Source of the DNA: Micromonospora phaseoli
Lineage (GTDB): Bacteria; Actinomycetota; Actinomycetes; Mycobacteriales; Micromonosporaceae
Reading direction: 5' to 3'
Length of the DNA: 64,000 bases
NCBI RefSeq assembly: GCF_900109115.1
Contig: NZ_FNYV01000001.1
Coordinates: forward strand, 434,001 to 498,000
The position numbers and the translations under genes are program-made. The notes under the pieces were generated by a model, which was not told the DNA's origin, did not search any database, and was given only the letters and a program-made list of their open reading frames with translations. Below, in pieces: positions 43,821-55,725 of the stretch. Numbering within the stretch: the stretch's first letter is position 1; each line of letters begins with the position of its first letter.

Positions 43821-44522
43821 ATGTTGTTGCGCGTTCGGGTCACTCTGCCAGATCGTCCTGGCACCCTCGGCCAGGTGGCGCGCACCCTCGGTGTGTCCGG
43901 CGCGGACATCGTCCAGGTGGTCGTGCTGGAACGCCTCGGCGGGCGGGCAGTCGACGATTTCACCGTGGTCTGGCCGGGCGCCGCACGGGTGGAACGGCTG
44001 CTGGCCGGCCTGGCGGCGATCCCCGGGGTACGGGTGGACGGGGTGTGGCGGGCGATCGGCGCGCCCACCACCACCGGTCAGGACGCCGAGTTGCTGGCGC
44101 AGGTCGCCGCCAACCCGGCCGACGGGCTGGCCACCCTGGTCGACGCCGTGCCCGGGCTGCTCGCCGCCGACTGGGCGGTGGCGGCGATGGTGCCGGTCGA
44201 CTGGGCGTCGCGCACCGGCGGCGGCGGCGCGACGGTGGGACACGCCAGCTGGCGTACGCCCGTACCACCGCCGTTGCCGGAGGTGACTCCGCTGCGGGCC
44301 CGGTCGATGACCATGCCCGACGGCGGCCACTTCGCGGTCGCCCCGTTCGGTCGGGCCGGGCTGGTTCTGGTGGTCTCCCGCGACTACAGCGAGACGCTCG
44401 CCCCGGCCGCGTTCCACTCCACCGAGGTCGACCGGCTCGCTCAGCTGGTCCGGGCCAGCGCGGTGATCCTCGGCGACCGGCTGGACCTGGTCGGCACCCC
44501 GTCGATCGCCACCAACCCCTGA
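43821..44522 (+). CDS. ACT domain protein
   Basis: A 233-residue protein from the ATG at 43821 behind GGAGGGG. The ACT domain comes first: LLRVRVTLPDRPGTLGQVARTLGV and RAVDDFTVVWPG. A second domain (about 85-225) contains HFAVAPFGRAGLVLVVSRDY and is GAF-like in feel. ACT domains bind amino acids. The next gene has a related ACT domain fused to an acetyltransferase, so this may be a regulatory partner or degenerate paralogue. Confidence 0.82.
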   Translation: MLLRVRVTLPDRPGTLGQVARTLGVSGADIVQVVVLERLGGRAVDDFTVVWPGAARVERLLAGLAAIPGVRVDGVWRAIGAPTTTGQDAELLAQVAANPADGLATLVDAVPGLLAADWAVAAMVPVDWASRTGGGGATVGHASWRTPVPPPLPEVTPLRARSMTMPDGGHFAVAPFGRAGLVLVVSRDYSETLAPAAFHSTEVDRLAQLVRASAVILGDRLDLVGTPSIATNP

Positions 44523-44627
44523 CCAGCCGGGTGTGACGCAGACCGCAGGGCCGATCGCCGCCGGACATGGTGGGGCAACCACCCGGCAACAGCCGCAGGC
44601 GAGGGTGGCACGGGAAGGGAGGCAACG

Positions 44628-45689
44628 ATGACGCTGTGGCGGATCCGAGCCACCGTGGACGACCGACCGGGCTACCTGTCGGTGCTCACGGCGAGCCTCG
44701 CGTTGCGTGGAGTCAACATCCTCACCGTGCAGGTGCACACCACCGAGCGCGGTGCCGTCGACGACTTCCTCGTCGACGCGCCGGACACCATCGACGAGGC
44801 GGATCTCATCGCCGCCGTCGAGCGGGGCCGGGGCCGGGACTGCTGGGTGGCGCGCAGCGAGGCGCGTGGCCTGGCCGACCAGCCGACCCGGGTACTCGGG
44901 CTGGCGGCCCGACTGGTCCACGACCCGGACGCGACCGGTGAGGTGCTGCGCGCCCTGCTCGGCGCCGACGAGGTGACCTGGCGGCCCGCGCCGGCCGTGG
45001 CCCGCCCGGGAATCGACGGCACGACGATGCTGCTGGCCGACCCGAACGGCGGTTCCTACACCCTGCGCCGCGTCGCGCCGAGCTTCACACCGGCCGAGTA
45101 CGCCCGGGCACAGGCACTGCTGGAGTTGGGCGCCACGGCGGCGCGGCGCTCCGGCGAGCAGGTCACCGTGGTGTTGCCGGACGGCGCTGAACTGATCGTG
45201 CGGCCCGCCGTCGCGGATGACCTGACGGCGGTGGTCGAGCTGCACCAGGCCTGTTCGGCGCGCAGCCGCCAGCGTCGCTACCTGGGCGGCGCGGCACAGC
45301 CCTCACCGGCCCGACTGCGCCGGCTGTTGGAGCCGGCCCGCGGGCTGACCCTGGTCGCCGTGACGACCGGCTCCGGCGGGGCGGCGGAGTCGGTCGTCGC
45401 GATGGCGAATCTGCTGGCCGAGGGCGACGAGGCCGAGCTGGCGCTGTTGGTGCGGGACGACTGGCAGCAGCGCGGACTGGGCTCGACCCTGTTGCGACGG
45501 CTGACCCGGCAGGCCGAATCGGCCGGCTACGCGGCCATGGTGCTGCACGTCCAGGCGGACAACGCGCCGATGGTGCGTACGCTGCGCCGGCTGTCCCGAC
45601 CGACCGCGGTCGAACGGGACGGCCCCCTGTTGACCATGACCGTGCCGCTGGTCGCCGAGGTGCCGGCGGCGGTGGAGAGCGCCGGCTGA
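44628..45689 (+). CDS. ACT-GNAT protein acetyltransferase
   Basis: A 353-residue fusion: ACT domain (WRIRATVDDRPGYLSVLTAS, residues 1-75), a middle domain, and a GNAT domain from about 175 (ELIVRPAVADDLTAVVELH, acetyl-CoA loop LLVRDDWQQRGLGSTLLRRL). ACT-GNAT lysine acetyltransferases have been described in Micromonospora as allosterically controlled by amino acids; this has the same layout. It likely acetylates metabolic enzymes such as acetyl-CoA synthetase. GGGAGG ribosome site before ATG 44628. Confidence 0.88.
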   Translation: MTLWRIRATVDDRPGYLSVLTASLALRGVNILTVQVHTTERGAVDDFLVDAPDTIDEADLIAAVERGRGRDCWVARSEARGLADQPTRVLGLAARLVHDPDATGEVLRALLGADEVTWRPAPAVARPGIDGTTMLLADPNGGSYTLRRVAPSFTPAEYARAQALLELGATAARRSGEQVTVVLPDGAELIVRPAVADDLTAVVELHQACSARSRQRRYLGGAAQPSPARLRRLLEPARGLTLVAVTTGSGGAAESVVAMANLLAEGDEAELALLVRDDWQQRGLGSTLLRRLTRQAESAGYAAMVLHVQADNAPMVRTLRRLSRPTAVERDGPLLTMTVPLVAEVPAAVESAG

Positions 45690-45733
45690 GGCCGGTGCAG
45701 CAGACGACCGACCTCCGGTGCGGAGGACGGTGA

Positions 45734-45770
45734 GGTGGGCGGGGCTCCCGGTGCGGGTGCCCCGCCCACC
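45734..45770. terminator. bidirectional terminator hairpin
   Basis: Perfect 12-base arms (GGTGGGCGGGGC and complement) at 45734-45745 and 45759-45770, loop 13, between the convergent ACT-GNAT and aldehyde dehydrogenase genes. Confidence 0.8.
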
Positions 45771-45784
45771 GCCCTGTCCGAGGG

Positions 45785-47353
45785 CTAGATGTTCGGGGGC
45801 AGCGCCGTCCAGTCGGGGAAGTTGCCGTAGAGGCGGTCGTCGCCGCCCACGGTGACGGCCTGGACCAGCAGGTCGCCGCCGACGAAGGCGCCCTTCCAGG
45901 ACGCCCCCCGGCCGCCGAAGGGCTCCTCCCGGTCGCCCCGGGAGCGTGGCTTGTTGATACCCACCTTGAAGGCTTGCAGGTCGACCGCGAGCTTGGCCGC
46001 TTCGTCGGTGTCGTCGCAGGCCAGGGAGGCGACCAGCGCGCCGTTGGAGGCGTTCATCTGGGCCAGTAGCTCGTCGGTGGTGTCCACCACGACGATGGTG
46101 TCGACCGGGCCGAACGGCTCGGCGTGCATCAGCCGGGACCGGCCGGGCGGCGCGAGCAGGACCGACGGCGCGACGTACGCCGAGGTGTCCTGTCCGGCCA
46201 GGAACGGCGCACCGTCGAGCTTGCCCCGGTGCAGCGGGACGGCACCGCCGCGTAGCGCCTCGTCGACCTTGCGACGCAGCTCGTCGGCCTTGGCGGCGCT
46301 GATCAGCGGGCCGAAGTCCAGCTCGGGCAGTGGGTCCCCGGCGTGCCAGGCCTCCTGCACCGCCAGTGGGTGGCCGAATCGGATCGATCGGACCACCGGC
46401 AGGTACATGTCGAGGAACTCGTCGACCAGGTCCCGCTGGACCACGAACCGGGGGTACGCGGTGCAGCGCTGCTTGCCGTACTCGAAGCCCTTCTTCAGGT
46501 GGGCGGCGAGCAGGTCCCACTGGGAGAAGTTCCAGACGCCCCAGGCGTTGAGGCCCTCCTGCTCGATGAAGTGTCGCTTGTTCGAGTCGAGCAGCGCGGC
46601 GGCGACCTTGCCACCGTTGGAGCGTCCGCCGACGAAGGCCACCGCGCCGATCTCCAGGGCCCGTACCAGCACCTCGGAGAGCGCCTCGCCGCTGCCGGAG
46701 ATCAGGGTCGCGGGCAGCCCGGCGCGGTGCAGCAACGCGTGTGCCACGGTCAGACACACCGCGCCGCCCTGGGATGGCGTCTTGGCGATGACCGCGTTGC
46801 CGGCGAGCAGCTGCACCAGTTCGGCGTGCACCAGCACGCTCATCGGGTAGTTCCACGAGGCGATGTTGCTGACCGGGCCGGGCAGCGGTTCGCGGCCGTC
46901 GGCGAGCATCCGGTCGATCTCCCCGACGTACCAGCGCACACCGTCCAGCGCCCGGTCCACGTCGGCGCGGGCCAGCCGCCACGGCTTGCCGATCTCCCAG
47001 ACCAGCAGCAGGGCGAGCAGGTCGCGGTGCGCGGTGAGGGCGTCCAGAGCGTCGGTGACCCGGGCCTTGCGCTCGGCCAGCGGCGTCCGCGCCCAGGCGG
47101 CGTGCGTGGCCGCGGCGTGGGCGACCGCGTCGCGGGCGGTCTGGGCGTCCAACCGGGGCAGGTTGACCAGCACGGTGTTGTCGACCGGGGTACGCACCGG
47201 GGTGGGTTCGCCGATCGCCCGCCACCGGCCGGTGACCAGGTTGTGCAGCGTGGTGACGCCGTTGACCGGGTGGTCGAACGCCTCCGGGGTGGCGGCCACC
47301 GCCCGGGCGAGGGTGTCGGACCAGGAGGTGCCGTCGGCGAGTCGTAGAGCCAT
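45785..47353 (-). CDS. paaN: PaaN-type aldehyde dehydrogenase (phenylacetate degradation)
   Basis: A 522-residue aldehyde dehydrogenase of the PaaN type, which handles the ring-opened aldehyde in phenylacetyl-CoA breakdown. The ATG at 47353 has GAGGAG six bases upstream. Seen: IASWNYPMSVLVHAELVQLL, GNAVIAKTPSQGG, GAVAFVGGRSNGGKVAAALL and the Cys in YGKQRCTAYPRFVVQ. No other paa gene lies within the window, so it is an orphan here. Confidence 0.82.
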   Translation of the reverse strand: MALRLADGTSWSDTLARAVAATPEAFDHPVNGVTTLHNLVTGRWRAIGEPTPVRTPVDNTVLVNLPRLDAQTARDAVAHAAATHAAWARTPLAERKARVTDALDALTAHRDLLALLLVWEIGKPWRLARADVDRALDGVRWYVGEIDRMLADGREPLPGPVSNIASWNYPMSVLVHAELVQLLAGNAVIAKTPSQGGAVCLTVAHALLHRAGLPATLISGSGEALSEVLVRALEIGAVAFVGGRSNGGKVAAALLDSNKRHFIEQEGLNAWGVWNFSQWDLLAAHLKKGFEYGKQRCTAYPRFVVQRDLVDEFLDMYLPVVRSIRFGHPLAVQEAWHAGDPLPELDFGPLISAAKADELRRKVDEALRGGAVPLHRGKLDGAPFLAGQDTSAYVAPSVLLAPPGRSRLMHAEPFGPVDTIVVVDTTDELLAQMNASNGALVASLACDDTDEAAKLAVDLQAFKVGINKPRSRGDREEPFGGRGASWKGAFVGGDLLVQAVTVGGDDRLYGNFPDWTALPPNI

Positions 47354-47548
47354 CGCGATCTCCTCAGGTGGACGGGCCGGCGGCGGCATCGACGGGTGCC
47401 GCCAGGTGCCGGGTACTGTCGCGTGCCGCTGAGCGCGACGGCAACAGCACGTTCCGTATCGCAGGACATCGGGCGTGACTGTCTCCTCAGTGGACGATCT
47501 GACGTCCCTTCGGTCAATCTGCTCCCACCTGCCGATCCGTCTCCGTGT

Positions 47549-47568
47549 CTATCGATGAAAATCGATAG
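47549..47568. promoter_or_regulatory. palindrome CTATCGAT-GAAA-ATCGATAG
   Basis: Perfect eight-base arms round GAAA, about 195 bases upstream of paaN. It is AT-richer than its surroundings and has the size of a regulator site; the protein that binds is unknown. Confidence 0.5.
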
Positions 47569-47657
47569 TGTGATGATTCCCCCTTTGTTACTGACGAGTA
47601 CGGCAGTGCCGCACTCCGGTGTCATCCGGCGCGACCTCGCTCTTCACAAGGCGGTGA

Positions 47658-50708
<3,051 letters not shown>

Positions 50709-50772
50709 CCTCAGCGACGGCGGGTCCGGGTGCACCCACCCGGACCCGCCGCCCGTTGGGCGTGTCGACCAG

Positions 50773-50817
50773 ATCTTGGAAGGTTTCCGTCAGCTCCTGA
50801 CGGAAATTTTCCAAGAT
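50773..50817. repeat. hairpin repeat C1, downstream of the DUF559 gene
   Basis: Arms 50773-50793 and 50797-50817, 21 bases with two mismatches that become G-U pairs in RNA, loop CTC. Arm: ATCTTGGAAGGTTTCCGTCAG. It is nearly the same sequence as the hairpin at 51844-51888 on the other side of the DUF559 gene. It lies between the convergent cellulase and DUF559 stops, so may also terminate. Confidence 0.85.
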
Positions 50818-50843
50818 TGGAGCCGCGCAGACAGCGCGGGCTC

Positions 50844-51803
50844 CTACCCGTCCGGCCGCCAGCCGGCAGCGAGCAGGGCGCGGCGGACGGCGTCGGCGAC
50901 CTCGTCCGGTCGGGACCGGACCAGCCACGCGGGGAAGCGAAGGATGCGGTCGCCCGTCGTCCAGACGTCGTTCTGTCGCCGCATGTCGTCCGCCCACTGG
51001 CGTACGTCCATGTGATGCGCCCCGTCGATCTCCACGTGCAACCCCCATTCCCGCCAGTACGCGTCCAACCAGCGGGTGCGTCCGGCCGCGTCGGTCCGAG
51101 GTTCCTGCAGATCGGGGCGGGGCAGACCAGCGCGGCGGCAGAGCCGGACAAAGTCGATCTCACTGAGCGCCTGGGCGCCCCCGGCGATGTCGTCGATGGT
51201 CTGCCGGATCAACGCCCGTCGGCGCGCCCGGGGCAGTACGTCGAGCACGGCGGCTAGCTCCTCGGGCAGCACCCGCCGCTGCTGGCAGCCCGCGGCGAGT
51301 ACCTCCTGCGCCGCCCGCGCCGACGGTGCCCAGCTGGCCGCGTCGACCAACGCGCGTGCGGTCGTGGTCCGGGGCGGCCGGCCGACCTGGAGATGCGCCT
51401 CGGGCAGCACCGACGTCCGGTGCACCAACACCGCGGGCATGTCGATCGGCAACCGACGCAGGACGCTACGGCTGACGCGTCGGGCCGCCGGCATGAGCAC
51501 GTGCAGAGGCTCGGAACGCAAGCCTCGTACCCCCGCTTCGAGGGCTGCGGTGACACCGGCGAGCACCGCACCCGGCCCGGCGGCGAGGACCGCAACCCAC
51601 AGTTGCTGGTCCCGAGTGAGCCGCCCGTTGCCGGTGAGCAGCAGACCGTGACTGATCGAGCGCCACCCGCCCGTGCGGATCCTGCCGCGCACCTTTCCCT
51701 CGGGCAGGACGCTGAGGGCCTGGGTGCTGGTGAGGACGCCGGCCTGCTCGAACGCCAGCCACTGCAGGGGATCGGACCGATCGTCGGGGATGGCGGGAGG
51801 CAT
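50844..51803 (-). CDS. DUF559 / Vsr-like endonuclease-fold protein with AbiEi-type N-terminus
   Basis: A 319-residue protein (ATG 51803; a GTG nine codons upstream is possible). N-terminal part: LAFEQAGVLTSTQALSVLPEGKVRGRIRTGGW, like the winged-helix of AbiEi-type proteins. Middle part: basic and helical. C-terminal part: LDAYWREWGLHVEIDGAHHM, then DMRRQNDVWTTGDRILRFPAW, the DUF559 pattern with E, D, H and the R..N motif of Vsr-like nucleases. Function in vivo unknown. Bracketed by hairpins C1 and C2 and apparently a single-gene unit. Confidence 0.82.
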   Translation of the reverse strand: MPPAIPDDRSDPLQWLAFEQAGVLTSTQALSVLPEGKVRGRIRTGGWRSISHGLLLTGNGRLTRDQQLWVAVLAAGPGAVLAGVTAALEAGVRGLRSEPLHVLMPAARRVSRSVLRRLPIDMPAVLVHRTSVLPEAHLQVGRPPRTTTARALVDAASWAPSARAAQEVLAAGCQQRRVLPEELAAVLDVLPRARRRALIRQTIDDIAGGAQALSEIDFVRLCRRAGLPRPDLQEPRTDAAGRTRWLDAYWREWGLHVEIDGAHHMDVRQWADDMRRQNDVWTTGDRILRFPAWLVRSRPDEVADAVRRALLAAGWRPDG

Positions 51804-51843
51804 CTGGCGACTCTGGCCGCGCCACCACACCCGGTGCCACCAG

Positions 51844-51888
51844 ATCTTGGACAGTTTCCGTCACGTCCTGACGGAAACTCTCCAAGAT
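51844..51888. repeat. hairpin repeat C2, upstream of the DUF559 gene
   Basis: Twenty-base arms (51844-51863, 51869-51888) with one mismatch, loop CGTCC. Arm: ATCTTGGACAGTTTCCGTCA, nearly equal to C1. It lies between the DUF559 start and the stop of the upstream acetyltransferase gene. Confidence 0.85.
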
Positions 51889-51919
51889 TCGCCGGGTGGG
51901 CACGACCCTGGCGGGCCGG

Positions 51920-52429
51920 TCAGTCGGACAGGTCGGCGGCGAGCAGGTCCATCAGCAGGCCGTCGTGCCAGCGGCCGTCCTCGCCGCGCTCGTAGTGGCG
52001 CAGGATGCCGACCGGACGGAAACCGATCTTCGCGTACGCCCTGATCGCGGCGGTGTTGGCCGCCGCCGGGTCGATGGTGAAGCGGTGGTGGCCGTCGGCG
52101 TCGATCAGGTGCCGGATGACGGTGCGGATGGCGTCTCCGGCGAGCCCGCGGCCGTGTACCGACGGATCCAGGAAGATGTCGATGCCGGCGTGTCGGTAGT
52201 CCGGGTCCTCCTCGGCGTGCCACTGGATCGCCCCGACCACCCGGCCGCCGTGCTCGATCACGTAGACCGACGTGTCCTCCTCGGCAAGGCTCTCCTCGAC
52301 GGCCGCGACCAGGTCGTCGCCGCCGCGCCACCAGCGGCGTACCTCAGGCGTGGCGCGGATCGCCGCCAGCGCGGGTACGTCCTCGGGGCCCGCCGGCCGC
52401 AGCGTCACCGTCTGTCCGCGCAGCTCCAT
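51920..52429 (-). CDS. GNAT acetyltransferase, AAC(6')-like
   Basis: A 169-residue GNAT protein from ATG 52429. Seen: VTLRPAGPEDVPALAAIRATPEVRRWW, GIDIFLDPSVHGRGLAGDAIRTV (acetyl-CoA loop) and FTIDPAAANTAAIRAYAKIGF, like AAC(6')/RimJ-type enzymes. Its chromosomal place beside biotin genes gives no evidence of drug resistance. It lies two bases after bsaP on the same strand, so it is probably in the bioB transcript. Confidence 0.85.
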   Translation of the reverse strand: MELRGQTVTLRPAGPEDVPALAAIRATPEVRRWWRGGDDLVAAVEESLAEEDTSVYVIEHGGRVVGAIQWHAEEDPDYRHAGIDIFLDPSVHGRGLAGDAIRTVIRHLIDADGHHRFTIDPAAANTAAIRAYAKIGFRPVGILRHYERGEDGRWHDGLLMDLLAADLSD

Positions 52430-52431
52430 GC

Positions 52432-52641
52432 TCAACCCCGTGACTCTCCGTGCTCGACGCAGGCCGCGGTCCAGCCGACCGGCAGCACCTGCACCTTCAT
52501 CCGGCGTCGGCAGTGGGAGCAGAAGCGCGGCGGCTCCAACGACCGGGCAGCCGCGCACCTGTCGTGCGTACCGGTCGCGGCGGCTGCACCGCACCGGTCG
52601 CACCACGGGGCCGGCGGCTGGCGATCGCCCATCAGCGTCAC
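52432..52641 (-). CDS. bsaP: biotin synthase auxiliary protein BsaP
   Basis: A 69-residue Cys-rich protein starting at the GTG that overlaps the bioB stop (GTGA). It has two CxxC pairs: WCDRCGAAA and [10 protein letters not shown], then [16 protein letters not shown]. This matches the small actinobacterial protein shown in mycobacteria to be needed for biotin synthase activity. The overlap with bioB supports the assignment. Confidence 0.85.
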   Translation of the reverse strand: MTLMGDRQPPAPWCDRCGAAAATGTHDRCAAARSLEPPRFCSHCRRRMKVQVLPVGWTAACVEHGESRG

Positions 52642-53633
52642 AGGGTCGCCGAGAGCGCCTTGACCGGCATCTTCAGCTCGTCGAGCAGCTTGAGGTCGTC
52701 GGTCGCCGGCCGGCCCAGGGTGGTGAGGTAGTTACCGACGATCACGGCGTTGATGCCACCGAGCAGCCCGTCCCGGGTGCCGAGGTCACCCAGGGTGATC
52801 TCCCGGCCGCCCGCGTACCGCAGGATGGTGCGCGGCATGGCCAACCGGAACGCGGCGATGGCCCGCAGCGCGTCCTTGCCCTCGACCACCGGCTGGTCGC
52901 CGAGCGGGGTGCCGGGGCGGGGGTTCAGGAAGTTCAGCGGCACCTCGTGCGGGTCCAACTCGGCAAGCTGCGCGGCGAACTCCGCCCGCTGCTCCACCGT
53001 CTCGCCGAGGCCGAGGATGCCGCCGCAGCAGACCTCCATGCCGGATTCCCGGACCATCCGCAGGGTCTCCCAGCGCTCCTCCCACGAGTGCGTGGTGACC
53101 ACCTTCGGGAAGTGTGACCGGCAGGTCTCCAGGTTGTGGTTGTAGCGGTGCACGCCCATCTCCACCAGCTCGTCGACCTGCTGCTGGGTGAGCATGCCGA
53201 GCGAGGCGGCCACCTGGATGTCGACCTCGGCCCTGATCGCGGCGACGCCCTCGCGCATCTGCTTCATCAGCCGGGCGTCCGGACCGCGCACCGCGGCCAC
53301 GATGCAGAACTCGGTCGCCCCGGTCGCGGCGGTCTGCTTCGCCGCCTTGACCAGCGAGGGGATGTCCAGCCAGACCGAGCGTACCGGCGAGGTGAACAGG
53401 CCGGACTGTGAGCAGAAGTGGCAGTCCTCCGGACAGCCGCCGGTCTTCAGCGACACGATGCCCTCGACCTCGACCTCCGGGCCGCACCAGCGCATCCGCA
53501 CCTCGTGGGCGAGCTGGAGGGCGGCGGGCAGATGCTCGTCGGGCAGGTTCAGCACGGCGAGGACACCGGCCTCGTCGAGACCGACGCCGTTGTGCAGCAC
53601 CTGGTCCCGGGCCTGGTCGAGGATCTCTGGCAT
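52638..53633 (-). CDS. bioB: biotin synthase (radical SAM)
   Basis: Inserts sulfur into dethiobiotin to make biotin. A 331-residue protein from ATG 53633. The radical SAM cluster motif is [14 protein letters not shown] (C-x3-C-x2-C); [13 protein letters not shown] and [16 protein letters not shown] carry the ligands around the second cluster. Transcribed with bsaP, divergent from bioF-bioD. bioA is not in the window. Confidence 0.96.
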   Translation of the reverse strand: MPEILDQARDQVLHNGVGLDEAGVLAVLNLPDEHLPAALQLAHEVRMRWCGPEVEVEGIVSLKTGGCPEDCHFCSQSGLFTSPVRSVWLDIPSLVKAAKQTAATGATEFCIVAAVRGPDARLMKQMREGVAAIRAEVDIQVAASLGMLTQQQVDELVEMGVHRYNHNLETCRSHFPKVVTTHSWEERWETLRMVRESGMEVCCGGILGLGETVEQRAEFAAQLAELDPHEVPLNFLNPRPGTPLGDQPVVEGKDALRAIAAFRLAMPRTILRYAGGREITLGDLGTRDGLLGGINAVIVGNYLTTLGRPATDDLKLLDELKMPVKALSATL

Positions 53634-53806
53634 GGCACGTACCCTACAAGGCCACTTTGCGGGCGGGAAACGAGCGCGGGCGGCGGGCCCGGACCCGGGT
53701 CGGCGTGCTGCGGCGAGCCGCACCACGCCACGCCGGGGGAGGCCGGCCGGGTGGTAACTTCGCCCGGCGGAAGCGCCTGACGGGCGGGGACCGGCGGGGA
53801 AGGGAC
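53634..53806. other. divergent bioB / bioF promoter region
   Basis: About 170 bases with both biotin promoters. I looked for a BioQ- or BirA-type palindrome and found no convincing one. Confidence 0.4.
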
Positions 53807-54949
53807 GTGGCGGTGGCGGACTGGCTGGCGGCACTGGACCGCCGTGCCGCGCTGCGGGCGAAGGCGGGACTGACCCGCCGGCTACATCCGCGCGCCGCCG
53901 GCGACGACGTGGTCGACCTGGCCGGCAACGACTACCTGGGCCTGGCCACGCATCCCGAGGTGGTCGCCGCCGCGGCTCGGGCGTTGTCCGCGTACGGGCT
54001 GGGGGCGACCGGATCGCGGCTGGTCCGCGGCTCGACCGATGCGCACCACGCGCTGGAGGACGCGCTCGCCGGGTGGCTCGGTACCGACCGGGCGCTGGTG
54101 TTCTCCTCCGGCTACCTGGCCAACGTCGGTGCGGTCCGGGCGTTGGTACGCCCCCGCACGCTGCTGGTCTCCGACGCGCACAACCACGCCTCGCTGATCG
54201 ACGGTTGCCGGGTCTCCGGCGCGGAGACGGTGGTGACCCCGCACGCCGACGTCACCGCGGTCGCGGCGGCTCTGGCAGCCGCGCCGGGCCGCCCCGCGGT
54301 GGTGGTCACCGAGTCGGTCTTCTCCGTCGACGGTGACCTGGCTCCGCTGGCGCGCCTGCACGCCACCGCCCGCGAACACGGCGCGTTGCTGCTGGTCGAC
54401 GACGCGCACGCGCTCGGCGTGACCGGTCCGGCCGGGGCCGGTGCGGTGGCCGCCGCCGGGCTGGCCGGTGAGCCGGACGTGGTGCTCACCGCCACCCTGT
54501 CCAAGGCGCTCGGCGGGGCGGGCGGCGTGGTGGCCGGCCCGGCCGAGTTCGTCCGGCATCTGGTGGAGACCGCGCGGACCTTCATCTACGACACGGCCCT
54601 GCCACCGGCGGTGGCCGCCGGGGTGCACGCCGCCGTCGGGCTGGCCCGCACCCGCGACGACCTGCGCGCCGACCTGTCGCGGCGGGCCGCCCTCGCGGTG
54701 CGTCGGCTGCGCGCCGCCGGCCTCGACGTCTCCACCCCCGACGCCGCCGTCGTCTCGGTCACCGCCCCCGGCCCCGAGGCGGCGACCGGTTGGGCCGCCG
54801 CCTGCCGGGACCGGGCGGTGGCGGTCGGTTGCTTCCGCCCGCCCTCCACCCCGGACAGCCGGTCCCGGTTGCGGCTGACCATCAGTGCCGGGGTGTCGCA
54901 GGCGGAGTTCGAACGGGCCCTGGAGGTCATCGTGGAATGTGCCCCATGA
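53807..54949 (+). CDS. bioF: 8-amino-7-oxononanoate synthase
   Basis: Pyridoxal-phosphate enzyme that condenses pimeloyl-ACP or -CoA with alanine. 380 residues from GTG 53807 (GTG 53813 is nearly as good; a GGGGAAGGGA ribosome site serves either). Seen: [61 protein letters not shown] and the PLP Lys in [13 protein letters not shown]. Overlaps bioD by four bases. Confidence 0.95.
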   Translation: MAVADWLAALDRRAALRAKAGLTRRLHPRAAGDDVVDLAGNDYLGLATHPEVVAAAARALSAYGLGATGSRLVRGSTDAHHALEDALAGWLGTDRALVFSSGYLANVGAVRALVRPRTLLVSDAHNHASLIDGCRVSGAETVVTPHADVTAVAAALAAAPGRPAVVVTESVFSVDGDLAPLARLHATAREHGALLLVDDAHALGVTGPAGAGAVAAAGLAGEPDVVLTATLSKALGGAGGVVAGPAEFVRHLVETARTFIYDTALPPAVAAGVHAAVGLARTRDDLRADLSRRAALAVRRLRAAGLDVSTPDAAVVSVTAPGPEAATGWAAACRDRAVAVGCFRPPSTPDSRSRLRLTISAGVSQAEFERALEVIVECAP

Positions 54950-55674
54950 CGGATCAGTGGCGGGGACCGGTGCTGGTCACCGGGACCGACACCGAGGTCG
55001 GCAAGACCGTGGTGACCGCGGCGATAACCGCGGCCGCGCAGGCGGCGGGGCTGCGGGTCGCGGTGGTCAAACCCGGCCAGACCGGTACGGCAACCGGGGT
55101 ACCCGGCGACGTGGAGGCGGTCACCCGGCTGGCCGCCCCGATGACCGGGCGTACCCTGGCCAGTTTTCCCGACCCGCTCGCCCCGCTGGCCGCCGCCCGG
55201 GTCGCCGAACTACCGCCGTTGGAGCTGTACAGCGCGGTCGACGCCGTCCGCGAGGAGGCCGACAAGCACGACCTGGTGCTGGTCGAGGGGGCCGGCGGGC
55301 TGCTCGTACCGATGGGGCTGCGGCCGTCGGGCGAGGCGTGGACGGTGGCCGACCTGGCCGTGTCGCTGGGCGCGCCGGCCGTGGTGGTGGCGCGTGCCGG
55401 GCTCGGCACCCTCAACCACACCGCGCTCACCCTCGAGGCCCTGGACCGGCGGGCCGTACCGGCTGGCGTGGTGATCGGTGCGTGGCCGGCCGAACCCGAG
55501 CTGGTGCACTGGGCCAACCTGGGCGACCTGCTGCCCAACCTGCTCGGCGCCCTGCCGGCCGGCGCCGGGTCGATGGACCCGGGAGTGTTCCGGCGCTCCG
55601 CGCCGGGCTGGCTGACCCCGGCCCTGTACGGCGTGCTCGACGACTGGCGCTCCTGGGCCGACGAGACCACCTGA
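54946..55674 (+). CDS. bioD: dethiobiotin synthetase
   Basis: ATP-dependent ring closure to dethiobiotin. 242 residues; ATGA overlap with bioF. The P-loop is VLVTGTDTEVGKTVVTAAI, then VVKPGQTGT and LVEGAGGLLVPMG. Completes the bioB-bsaP / bioF-bioD set. Confidence 0.95.
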   Translation: MTDQWRGPVLVTGTDTEVGKTVVTAAITAAAQAAGLRVAVVKPGQTGTATGVPGDVEAVTRLAAPMTGRTLASFPDPLAPLAAARVAELPPLELYSAVDAVREEADKHDLVLVEGAGGLLVPMGLRPSGEAWTVADLAVSLGAPAVVVARAGLGTLNHTALTLEALDRRAVPAGVVIGAWPAEPELVHWANLGDLLPNLLGALPAGAGSMDPGVFRRSAPGWLTPALYGVLDDWRSWADETT

Positions 55675-55692
55675 ACCGAACCCGCCGACCTG

Positions 55693-55705
55693 CTGACTTT
55701 CGTCA
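55693..55705 (+). promoter_or_regulatory. operator candidate CTGACTTTCGTCA upstream of the kinase gene
   Basis: Thirteen bases with TGAC-N4-GTCA symmetry, about 20 bases before the first possible start of the histidine kinase gene. The same 13-mer occurs at 59863-59875, upstream of the ABC exporter. Probably the response regulator's binding site. Confidence 0.65.
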
Positions 55706-55725
55706 GTGTCGACCCCGGCCCGGGG

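Noticed and set aside
50844..51803. AbiEi/AbiEii toxin-antitoxin system
   Set aside because: Only the AbiEi-like N-terminus is present and there is no adjacent nucleotidyltransferase toxin gene; the C-terminus is a DUF559 nuclease fold.
51920..52429. Aminoglycoside resistance gene
   Set aside because: The GNAT fold resembles AAC(6') enzymes, but it is a chromosomal gene beside biotin genes and no resistance context is visible.
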